Position numbers and translations under genes: made by a program
NCBI RefSeq assembly: GCF_900637195.1
Contig: NZ_LR134356.1
Span: 5,084,001 to 5,148,000 of the forward strand
Reading direction: 5' to 3'
Source: Mycolicibacterium aurum
GTDB lineage: Bacteria; Actinomycetota; Actinomycetes; Mycobacteriales; Mycobacteriaceae
DNA length: 64,000 nucleotides
The notes under the pieces: generated by a model
Database searches by the model: none
What the model saw: only the letters and a program-made list of their open reading frames with translations
What the model was told of the DNA's origin: nothing
Shown: positions 53,201 to 60,160 of the stretch, in pieces
Layout: each line of letters starts with the position of its first letter
Position numbering within the stretch: position 1 is the first letter of the stretch

Positions 53201-53994
53201 ACAACCTGTATCGGGAGTTGGCACCGATCACCGATTCCGCGTGGGCGGAGATCGAGCAGGAGGCCACCCGCACGTTCAAGCGCCACATCGCGGGCCGCCG
53301 TGTCGTCGATGTCAGCGATCCGGGCGGCCCCGTCACCGCGGCGGTGAGCACCGGCCATCTGGTTGATGTCCTCCCGCCCGGCGACGGCGTGGTCGCCCAC
53401 CTGCGCGATGCGCGACCGCTGGTGCGGCTGAGGGTGCCGTTCACCATCAACCGGGTCGACATCGACGATGTGGAGCGCGGGTCGCAGGATTCGGACTGGG
53501 ATCCGGTCAAGGACGCGGCCAAGAAGTTGGCGTTCGCCGAGGACAGGGCGATCTTCGAGGGGTACGAGGCCGCGCACATCAGCGGTATCCGCAAGTCGAG
53601 TTCGTGCCCGAATCTCGCGCTTCCCGAGGATCCCCGCGAGATACCCGACGTCATCAGCCAGGCCCTCTCGGAGCTGCGGCTGGCCGGTGTCGACGGCCCG
53701 TACAGCGTGCTGTTGTCGGCCGATGTCTACACGAAGGTCAGCGAGACCACCGCGCACGGCTATCCGATCCGCGAGCACCTGAACCGGCTCGTCGACGGCG
53801 ACATCATCTGGGCCCCGGCGATCGACGGCGCATTCGTGTTGTCCACGCGCGGCGGCGATTTCGATCTGCAGCTGGGTACCGACGTGTGCATCGGCTATCT
53901 GTCGCATGACGCCGAGACCGTCCAGCTGTACCTGCAGGAGACGCTGACGTTCCTGTGCTACACCGCGGAGGCCTCGGTCGCCCTCAGCGCCTAG
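53197..53994 (+). CDS. Encapsulin shell protein (Cfp29-like)
   Basis: A 265-residue HK97-fold protein that self-assembles into a nanocompartment. It begins MNNLYRELAPITDSAWAEIE and has the E-loop region (AVSTGHLVDVLPPGDG) and PFTINRVDIDDVERGSQDSD. Family 1 encapsulins of this length form T=1 shells. It packs the DyP peroxidase encoded just upstream. It matches H37Rv Rv0798c, a known secreted antigen in culture filtrate. Confidence 0.97.
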   Translation: MNNLYRELAPITDSAWAEIEQEATRTFKRHIAGRRVVDVSDPGGPVTAAVSTGHLVDVLPPGDGVVAHLRDARPLVRLRVPFTINRVDIDDVERGSQDSDWDPVKDAAKKLAFAEDRAIFEGYEAAHISGIRKSSSCPNLALPEDPREIPDVISQALSELRLAGVDGPYSVLLSADVYTKVSETTAHGYPIREHLNRLVDGDIIWAPAIDGAFVLSTRGGDFDLQLGTDVCIGYLSHDAETVQLYLQETLTFLCYTAEASVALSA

Positions 53995-54009
53995 CCGCCA
54001 CTCCCCCAG

Positions 54010-54085
54010 CGCGAGCGCGCGTGTCTGCGGCCGACACGCCGCGCAAATCGCGAAGTGTGCGCACGCTCGCGGAGCGCGACAGCGG
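54010..54085. repeat. GC-rich palindromic intergenic element
   Basis: Between encapsulin and a convergent gene: GCGTGTC/GACACGC (54019-54025 and 54033-54039) with a 7-base loop, then a second palindrome around GTGCGCAC and a GCGA...TCGC pair. It resembles repeats I recall from other rapid-growing mycobacteria. Likely a REP-like element or terminator. Confidence 0.5.
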
Positions 54086-54089
54086 CGAT

Positions 54090-55415
54090 TCAGCCCGGGG
54101 CAACCAAAGAGAAGATCGTGTCGTTGGTGCGCTGGATCAGCGCCGTGCCGACCTTCCAGATGTCGGTGATCTCATCGGTTCCCGACCCCGGTGTGGACCA
54201 CAGGATCTCACAGGTCGTGAGGTCGACCGCTTGTGCCAGGATTCCGTCCCCACGGGTCACGGCCACCTCGCCGTCTGAGCCGATGTAGTCAAACCCGAGG
54301 TTTCGACTTGCACATGTCTTGCCCTTCTCCCCGGTGCGCAGATCGAATTCCTGCCATTCTCGGTTCAACCGGTCATCGGCGATGAAGAGCCGGGAGCCGA
54401 TCAGCCGAGCGTTCGGCGACGAGTCCGTCCGAGGAATCTCCAGAAGCTGCCGGCCGCCGAGGGTGAGTGCCCGATAGGTCGACTGGGTCTTGATGATCGG
54501 GATGTCGAGCGAGCGGTTCTCGAGGTCTTCGGCTTCGACAGGTTCACCACGCCGGCGGCCCGAATCGTCGAAGAACCCCACGAAGTCCTGGCTTGGGCCA
54601 GCGCTGTACTCGTAGCCGAAGCCATCTGGATAGACAACGGCACGCCGTTTCAGAGCGTCCTGTGGCAGCGACGGGTTGGTGATCGTGCCGTCGACGGTGG
54701 AGAACACCACGTCGCCACCCTGGCCGCCGCCCTGGACCGCCAGCACGGACCGGGGGGTGTCGTGCTCCCAGAAGGCGAACTGTGCTGGCAGGATTCCGTC
54801 GCCGGGGACGAACCACGTCAGCTCGCCGCGGGGCCCGACGCCGTGGACACCCTCGCGTTCAACAGTCGCGACAACTCGATCTCCGATTTGCTCTAGGAGC
54901 GGATGATTTTGTGCCCGAGAGATTTTGACCGCTGACGGTCCTTCATGGACCACTGACCCAGTGTTGGTGTCAACCACCCATGCCGTTGCCGGCACGTCGA
55001 GATCGGGCCCCTGTCTCACGCACAGGACGTCCGGCGCCCCGTTGACATAGCAGTTGAAGCTCGTTGCGTCACCGCCTGCTCCGAAAAATATCGGCCCGAA
55101 TGCCCGCTGGCCTGTGGTGACGTCCACTGCGAAGAGCCACCGGCCCTGTCTGGCGATGCCGACAAAGACGCCACGATCGCCGATGTTCCCGATCGGTTTG
55201 ACGCTGGTGCCTGCAGGGAGTTGCAGATCGGCGGCAGACAGCGTCCACCCCGACACCGGTTGTTCGCGCATCGACGATGCGAGCAGGGTCTGCTCGGGTA
55301 GATCCGGTGGTGCGGGTCCGGGACCGGACGTCACCTGACTGGTGCAACCAGCGGCGGCCATCGCCGTCACCACCGAGCAGGCCAACCACTTTCGCAGCAC
55401 GCAGCTCTTCACCAT
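54090..55415 (-). CDS. Beta-propeller-like lipoprotein of the ESX-like cassette
   Basis: A 441-residue protein. Signal with lipobox AAGC (C24). The mature part has repeated short beta motifs such as WLFAVDVTTGQRAFG, AWVVDTNTGSVVHEGPS and WQEFDLRTGEKG, suggesting a PQQ-like beta-propeller. It is the last of four genes sharing small overlaps (7 bp with the previous one). The DNA is a little less GC-rich than its surroundings by eye. It may be an extracellular partner or protection factor for the secreted proteins. Confidence 0.7.
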   Translation of the reverse strand: MVKSCVLRKWLACSVVTAMAAAGCTSQVTSGPGPAPPDLPEQTLLASSMREQPVSGWTLSAADLQLPAGTSVKPIGNIGDRGVFVGIARQGRWLFAVDVTTGQRAFGPIFFGAGGDATSFNCYVNGAPDVLCVRQGPDLDVPATAWVVDTNTGSVVHEGPSAVKISRAQNHPLLEQIGDRVVATVEREGVHGVGPRGELTWFVPGDGILPAQFAFWEHDTPRSVLAVQGGGQGGDVVFSTVDGTITNPSLPQDALKRRAVVYPDGFGYEYSAGPSQDFVGFFDDSGRRRGEPVEAEDLENRSLDIPIIKTQSTYRALTLGGRQLLEIPRTDSSPNARLIGSRLFIADDRLNREWQEFDLRTGEKGKTCASRNLGFDYIGSDGEVAVTRGDGILAQAVDLTTCEILWSTPGSGTDEITDIWKVGTALIQRTNDTIFSLVAPG

Positions 55416-56140
55416 GGGTCAGCCAAGCGCCTGGCTGCTCGCCCGTCGGCGAGTTCGTCGCGACACTCCGGGCACTTCCAGTAGAAGCGAACCAGTTTGC
55501 GCACCGCGCGTCCGCCTGGGGTGTACCAGTCCGAGGCCAGCGTCCGGGTACGTCCGTCGGACGTCGTCACATATGTGCTGCCCTCGAAAAGAAGCCACGG
55601 CTTATGCCTGGGACGGTCGGCGACGTCCGACAATTCATCCCACCCGCATTCCCCGCGGGACCAGGCATCTCCAACCTCGAAACCCTTGGTGGTCAGCCGG
55701 AGGTACCCCACCCCGCCCTGGGTAGCGATGCGCCACAGGCTGGGCAATCCGAGGATCGCCGCGGCAATGCTCGCCAGCCCGAGCCACCTCTGGTCGCCTG
55801 CGAGGCCGGGAAGTTCTGCGATCCCTGATGACGCGCAGATTCCGTACAGCAGCAGAGCGGCAAAGGCGGCGAGAGTCCCGACCAAGGTCACCGTGCTCAC
55901 TTTCGGATCCGGCCGCAACAGCGTGCCACCATCGTTGTACTCGACTCTCGGCGAGACCTTTCCCATCGCCACGATCACCCTCTGCGCCAGCACTCCGAAC
56001 GCGAAGACAGCGAACCCGATGGCGACGAACATCGACGGGTAACGGCCTTGGTCGAGCAGCTGCAAAGCCCACAAGGTGCTGAACATTCCGACCCCACCGA
56101 ACATCACGGTCACCACAGCGACTGCACTCACGGGCTTCAC
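55409..56140 (-). CDS. Polytopic membrane protein of the ESX-like cassette
   Basis: A 243-residue protein with about four transmembrane helices in the first 140 residues (VTVMFGGVGMFSTLWALQLL, FVAIGFAVFAFGVLAQRVIV, a third at about 85-105 and a fourth near 125). A soluble C-terminal part contains GYLRLTTKGFEVG, PH-like in pattern, and a CPEC pair. It overlaps both neighbours by a few bases. It could be a membrane partner or immunity protein of the 444-residue protein; this is inference. Confidence 0.65.
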   Translation of the reverse strand: MKPVSAVAVVTVMFGGVGMFSTLWALQLLDQGRYPSMFVAIGFAVFAFGVLAQRVIVAMGKVSPRVEYNDGGTLLRPDPKVSTVTLVGTLAAFAALLLYGICASSGIAELPGLAGDQRWLGLASIAAAILGLPSLWRIATQGGVGYLRLTTKGFEVGDAWSRGECGWDELSDVADRPRHKPWLLFEGSTYVTTSDGRTRTLASDWYTPGGRAVRKLVRFYWKCPECRDELADGRAARRLADPW

Positions 56141-57471
56141 TTCGGACAGAGCACCTCCCCCACCACTGAGCCGACGTATCCGAACGCCCAGGAACCACCC
56201 AAGCTACCGACGAAGGCTCCCACCGGGCCAAAGGCCGCGCCGCCGACCCCTGCCGTGGCGATACTGCCCACTGTGCCGAATGTGCCCGAGACGCCGGCAA
56301 CGCACGCGTCGTGCAGAGTCTCCGCCGACACCATGTTGTAGGCCATCGTGGCAAGGCCGATCGCCGGCCCGCCCCACTTCGCGCCCGTCTTGACCTTGTC
56401 GAGCTCTGCAGACGTCAGAGCGGGAATGCCCTGCCCCGCTTTTGTTTCCAATCGCGAGAGCGCACCTCCCGCCAGGGTCGGCAGCGGGTCGGTGAAGAAT
56501 TCGTCCGGAAGGACGCTCTCCCTGCCGTCTGCCGTGATGCAACTGCCGGTACGGACACCGTCGGCTGTCTCCGTCATGGTGATCGTCGTGCCGTCCGCCC
56601 ACGACACGTGCGTCTTGATGCCGCCGTCCTCGAACGGAGTTGTCATGGTTTCGGAGATCCAATTACCGTTCTTGTCGCTGTGCAGGACCCGCGTCGTTCC
56701 CGCCGGGTAGACCTGCTGACTGGGCAGGCCCTGGTCGACGTACTCGGTGGCGACCTGGGTGCTGCCGTCCATCATCGTGTAGGTCGTCACCCGGTTGCCG
56801 TCTCGATCCTCCGTGTCGGTGATGTCGCGGACGGTGGTGGCCATGTCCTGCGCTCGGGCGACTTCCTGGAACGTACGGCCGTCCTCCTCGGCGGGGCTGG
56901 GCACGTCATCGGTCGGCATGGGAAATGCACCGGGAGAGACGTAGCCGGCGACGTCGCTGTTGATCCCCTCCTCGGAGATCGCGGCCACTACTCTCATCGA
57001 GGTGGTCTCGTCGGCCTGATCGACGGCAATGACGAGCGGGTTGAGTTGAGCCTGAGCGGATTTCGCCTGCTTCTCCAGCTCGGCGGCTCGCGCGGCCGAC
57101 ATTCCGGCCGGATCGATCATCACGACCCACTGGTCGCTGACGTTCAGTGGTCTGCTCTCGATCTCGGCCGCTTTGGCGAGCGCAGCGGTGCGGGCACCAC
57201 CGATTGCGGTGGCGCCGTAGGACAGTGCAGCAGCCACCATCTCGGCGTAATCCTTGAATGCCGACGACCTGTCGGTCGCGCGGCGGAACATGTCCGCAGC
57301 AGCTCGATGGGCGCCACCAGACCAACCGTCCGCCTCCGGCATCCTGTCGATGTCGTCGTCGAGTGCACGGACATTCCGGTAGATCGCTGCGCCTGCCGAA
57401 CGAATGGCCTCTGCCGACGTCCCCAACGACTCGGGATTCCAGCCCTGCAACCGCGACCGCGATGGAAGCAT
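56137..57471 (-). CDS. Putative type VII-secreted protein with WxG-like N-terminus and glycine-zipper tail
   Basis: A 444-residue protein in three parts. Residues 1-150 are helical with a GWSGG turn near position 50, like the helix-turn-helix of WXG100 proteins. Residues about 210-330 are beta-rich with repeated DG units (DGSTQVATEY, KNGNWISETM, ADGTTITMTETADG). Residues 350-440 form a hydrophobic Gly/Ala-rich stretch (FGTVGSIATAGVGGAAFGPV) that looks membrane-inserting. No catalytic site is visible. It is 3 bp after the EspC-like gene, as polymorphic toxins often are. Possible pore-forming effector; unproven. Confidence 0.65.
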   Translation of the reverse strand: MLPSRSRLQGWNPESLGTSAEAIRSAGAAIYRNVRALDDDIDRMPEADGWSGGAHRAAADMFRRATDRSSAFKDYAEMVAAALSYGATAIGGARTAALAKAAEIESRPLNVSDQWVVMIDPAGMSAARAAELEKQAKSAQAQLNPLVIAVDQADETTSMRVVAAISEEGINSDVAGYVSPGAFPMPTDDVPSPAEEDGRTFQEVARAQDMATTVRDITDTEDRDGNRVTTYTMMDGSTQVATEYVDQGLPSQQVYPAGTTRVLHSDKNGNWISETMTTPFEDGGIKTHVSWADGTTITMTETADGVRTGSCITADGRESVLPDEFFTDPLPTLAGGALSRLETKAGQGIPALTSAELDKVKTGAKWGGPAIGLATMAYNMVSAETLHDACVAGVSGTFGTVGSIATAGVGGAAFGPVGAFVGSLGGSWAFGYVGSVVGEVLCPK

Positions 57472-57474
57472 CTG

Positions 57475-57759
57475 TCAGAACAGTGTCGTGAAGTTGCCTG
57501 CCAGACTCTCGTCGGTCACTTCGTAGGAGTCTCCTGCGCCACGCACCGCACCACCCATGGCTGTGATGTCGTCCAAGAGGTCTGCGGCGATCGCGCCCAG
57601 GCGCTCGCCAACGTGTCGGGCCGACCACTGCGTTGCCGAGCCGGGTAGTCCGTCGGCGCCGCTGGTGGCGGTGGCGCCGACATCAAGACCTTGCAATTCG
57701 GCTGCCGTGGTCTCCACCTGCGCGGCAAATGCGCGCAACAAGTCCGGATCAACTAACAC
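57475..57759 (-). CDS. EspC-like/WXG100-type secretion-associated protein (94 aa)
   Basis: A 94-residue helical protein beginning MLVDPDLLRAFAAQVE. It has a helical hairpin around a TQWSARH turn and the C-terminal secretion motif YEVTD (residues 79-83), matching YxxxD/E of ESX substrates. It resembles the EspC (Rv3615c) family. GTG start with GGGGGA upstream. First gene of the cassette; it probably forms a heterodimer with the N-terminus of the 444-residue protein. Confidence 0.75.
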   Translation of the reverse strand: MLVDPDLLRAFAAQVETTAAELQGLDVGATATSGADGLPGSATQWSARHVGERLGAIAADLLDDITAMGGAVRGAGDSYEVTDESLAGNFTTLF

Positions 57760-57771
57760 CGTTCCCCCAGG

Positions 57772-57795
57772 TAGGTTCGTCGAATTTCGAACCTA
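57772..57795. promoter_or_regulatory. 24-bp palindrome in the cassette promoter
   Basis: Arms TAGGTTCG and CGAACCTA, perfect over 8 bp, around the 8-base centre TCGAATTT. On the minus strand TAGGTT itself fits a -10 box, so a bound repressor would block transcription. It lies 13 bp upstream of the first cassette gene. No regulator gene is adjacent. Confidence 0.65.
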
Positions 57796-57813
57796 ACACC
57801 GGTCAGCGCAGGG

Positions 57814-58488
57814 TCAGGACACCAAAACCGCGTCCAACGCGGAGTAGAACAGGCCGAGTCCGTCGTCGGACGGGCCGGTCAGCGCCTCGGTGGCGTGCTC
57901 GGGGTGCGGCATCAGGCCGACGACGCGGCCGTTGGCCGAGCTGACGCCGGCGATTCCGCGCATCGAGCCGTTGAGGTTCTCGCGATACCGGAAGACGACG
58001 CGGCCTTCGCCCTCGAGCTCGTCGAGGACGTCCTCGCTGGCGACGTAGCGGCCCTCACCGGACTTCAGCGGCACCAGCAGGTCGGCGCCCTGCTCGTAGC
58101 GCGACGTCCACGCGCTGGTGTTCGAGGCGACTTCGAGCCAGGTGTCGCGGCAGATGAAGTGCAGTCCGGCGTTGCGGGTCAGCGCCCCGGGCAGCAGGCC
58201 CGCTTCGCACAGGACCTGAAAGCCGTTGCAGATGCCCAGGACCGGCATGCCCTTGCCCGCCGCCTCGACGACTTCGCCCATGACCGGCGCGAACCGCGCG
58301 ATGGCACCACAGCGCAGGTAGTCACCGTAGGAGAATCCGCCGGGGACGACGACGGCGTCGACGCCTTTCAGGTCGGCGTCGGCGTGCCAGAGGTTGACCG
58401 GTTGCCCGCCCGCCAGCCGGACCGCGCGAGCGGCGTCGATGTCGTCGAGAGTGCCCGGAAATGTGATGACGCCCACGCGCGCGGTCAT
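57814..58488 (-). CDS. purQ: Phosphoribosylformylglycinamidine synthase subunit PurQ
   Basis: A 224-residue class I glutamine amidotransferase. The nucleophile is in LGICNGFQVLCEAG; the His/Glu of the triad are in MPHPEHATE. It supplies ammonia to PurL. It overlaps purS by 4 bp. It matches Rv0788. Confidence 0.96.
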   Translation of the reverse strand: MTARVGVITFPGTLDDIDAARAVRLAGGQPVNLWHADADLKGVDAVVVPGGFSYGDYLRCGAIARFAPVMGEVVEAAGKGMPVLGICNGFQVLCEAGLLPGALTRNAGLHFICRDTWLEVASNTSAWTSRYEQGADLLVPLKSGEGRYVASEDVLDELEGEGRVVFRYRENLNGSMRGIAGVSSANGRVVGLMPHPEHATEALTGPSDDGLGLFYSALDAVLVS

Positions 58489-58727
58489 GACTGGCCCTCC
58501 CTGGTGACGGTCCAGTCCTCGATCACCGTGTTGGCCAGCAGCGATTCGGCGATCTCGGCGAGCTTGTCGTCGTCGATGTCGCCGTCGACCTCCAGCTCGA
58601 ATCGCTTGCCCTGCCGCACATCTGAGATTCCGTCGAACCCGAGTCGACCGAGTGCGCCTACGATCGCCTGACCCTGCGGGTCCAGGATCTCGGTCTTCGG
58701 CATGACGTTAACCACCACTTTTGCCAC
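58485..58727 (-). CDS. purS: Phosphoribosylformylglycinamidine synthase subunit PurS
   Basis: An 80-residue protein, VAKVVVNVMPKTEILDPQGQ onwards, including the DVRQGKRFELEV strand. PurS bridges PurQ and PurL. GTG 58727 is preferred to 58736 because TAGAGT (58736-58741, minus strand) forms a leaderless -10 box seven to eight bases before it. It matches Rv0787A. Confidence 0.94.
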   Translation of the reverse strand: MAKVVVNVMPKTEILDPQGQAIVGALGRLGFDGISDVRQGKRFELEVDGDIDDDKLAEIAESLLANTVIEDWTVTREGQS

Positions 58728-58735
58728 GGCGATCA

Positions 58736-58741
58736 CTCTAC
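58736..58741 (-). promoter_or_regulatory. -10 box of leaderless purSQ transcript
   Basis: On the minus strand TAGAGT (TANNNT) lies about eight bases before the GTG at 58727. No ribosome site precedes purS. Confidence 0.5.
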
Positions 58742-58763
58742 CTGCGGTGACTCCGACGACGCG

Positions 58764-59441
58764 TCACCGGCACGAGCCCAGGTAGGCCGCGCACAGCGGG
58801 AGCGCCATCGCGTCCAGCACCTCGGCGTCGGGCGGCACCCCGCGCCACTCGACCGCCGACGGCAGCGTCGTCCACAGGGCCAGCTCGACCAGAGAGCTGC
58901 TCGCCGGATCTGCCAGCAGGTAGGCGTGCATCACGCGTCGGCCCGCGTCGCTGATCACCGTGGCCAGCGACAGGGAATCGCCGGTGGTGATCGACGGGGA
59001 CACCGCGGGAGCCGTGAGGTAGCAGGACGCCAGCGCCATCCGGGCCCATTCGAGCGTTTCCAGGGCGTCGCGGCCGCCGGTGACGGTGTCGCCCCGCCAG
59101 TGCAGAACCTGCGCCGACAGGTTCCACTGCCCGGGCGGGTTGCGCACCTCGGCCCGGGCGGCGACGGCGTAGTCACGCGGGTCCTCTTCGCGGCCGGGGC
59201 TGGCACACCACGACTCGAATTCGAACCGGGGTGCCTTCGCGGTGGCGGCGACCCCGTCGAGGCCGGGCCAGCGGTACACCGGGAACAGCGGGATGGATCC
59301 GGTCTCGATCCACGCCGAATCGGGGATCGCATCGCACGCCGGCGGGCAGAATCCGGGCACCGCGTGCGCTGCGGCGGGCCCCACCACCAGCCCATGCACC
59401 GCCATGGCCAGCGCGAACAACATTCGCACGTACACCTGCAC
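58764..59441 (-). CDS. Secreted hypothetical protein (Rv0787-type)
   Basis: About 225 residues. A signal peptide (MLFALAMAVHGLVVGPAAAH) is followed by a mature domain with several cysteines (GFCPPACD, SWCASPG, SCYL and a C-terminal LCAAYLGSCR). Possible GTG starts are 59441, 59435 and 59429. The longer frame to 59615 overlaps the divergent hydrolase antisense and is rejected. No function is known. It lies upstream of purS on the same strand. Confidence 0.7.
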   Translation of the reverse strand: MQVYVRMLFALAMAVHGLVVGPAAAHAVPGFCPPACDAIPDSAWIETGSIPLFPVYRWPGLDGVAATAKAPRFEFESWCASPGREEDPRDYAVAARAEVRNPPGQWNLSAQVLHWRGDTVTGGRDALETLEWARMALASCYLTAPAVSPSITTGDSLSLATVISDAGRRVMHAYLLADPASSSLVELALWTTLPSAVEWRGVPPDAEVLDAMALPLCAAYLGSCR

Positions 59442-59475
59442 CCCCACACCTGCCCCTGAGCGCCACACTATAGGG

Positions 59476-60126
59476 ATGCAGCTCACACATTTCGGCCATT
59501 CTTGCCTCCTGGCGAGCTTCACCGACGGCTCCACCGACACCACGGTGCTGTTCGACCCGGGGACGTTCTCGCACGGCTTCGAGGGCATCTCCGGCCTCAC
59601 CGCGATCCTGATCACCCATCAGCACCCTGATCACGCCGACACCGATCGATTGCCCGCGCTGCTGGAGGCCAATCCGCAGGCCGCCCTGTACGCCGATCCG
59701 CAGACCGCGGCACAGCTCGGTGCGCCGTGGCAGCCGGTGCACGTCGGGGATCAGCTCTCGATCGGCCATCTGACGGTGCGCGGTGTCGGCGGCACCCATG
59801 CGGTGATCCACCCGGAAATCCCTGTGATCGACAACATTTCGTATCTCGTCGGCGACGGCGACCATGCCGCGAAGCTGATGCATCCCGGTGACGCGCTGTT
59901 CGTTCCCGGCGAGCCGGTCGAGGTACTCGCGACGCCGGCCGCGGCGCCGTGGATGAAGATCTCCGAAGCGGTCGACTACCTGCGCGCGGTGGCCCCGGCG
60001 CATGCCGTGCCGATCCACCAGGGCATCGTGGCCGAGGCCGCCCGGCCGATCTTCTACGGTCGGCTGACCGAGATGACCGACACCGATTTTCAGGTCCTGC
60101 AGCCGGAGTCCGCGACGGAATTCTGA
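59476..60126 (+). CDS. MBL-fold metal-dependent hydrolase (Rv0786c-type)
   Basis: A 216-residue UlaG-like metallo-hydrolase: MQLTHFGHSCLL, the canonical metal motif THQHPDHAD, VRGVGGTHAVIH and LMHPGDALFV. It probably hydrolyses a phosphoester or lactone, substrate unknown. The start ATG 59476 follows CACTATAGGG, a possible leaderless promoter. It converges with the FAD dehydrogenase. Confidence 0.85.
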   Translation: MQLTHFGHSCLLASFTDGSTDTTVLFDPGTFSHGFEGISGLTAILITHQHPDHADTDRLPALLEANPQAALYADPQTAAQLGAPWQPVHVGDQLSIGHLTVRGVGGTHAVIHPEIPVIDNISYLVGDGDHAAKLMHPGDALFVPGEPVEVLATPAAAPWMKISEAVDYLRAVAPAHAVPIHQGIVAEAARPIFYGRLTEMTDTDFQVLQPESATEF

Positions 60127-60160
60127 CCGGTGAGCGGGGTGTCCTGGCGTGTCGCGCGTC

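Noticed and set aside
54090..57759. Cassette considered as a prophage or insertion sequence
   Set aside because: No integrase, transposase, terminal repeats or phage structural genes are present.
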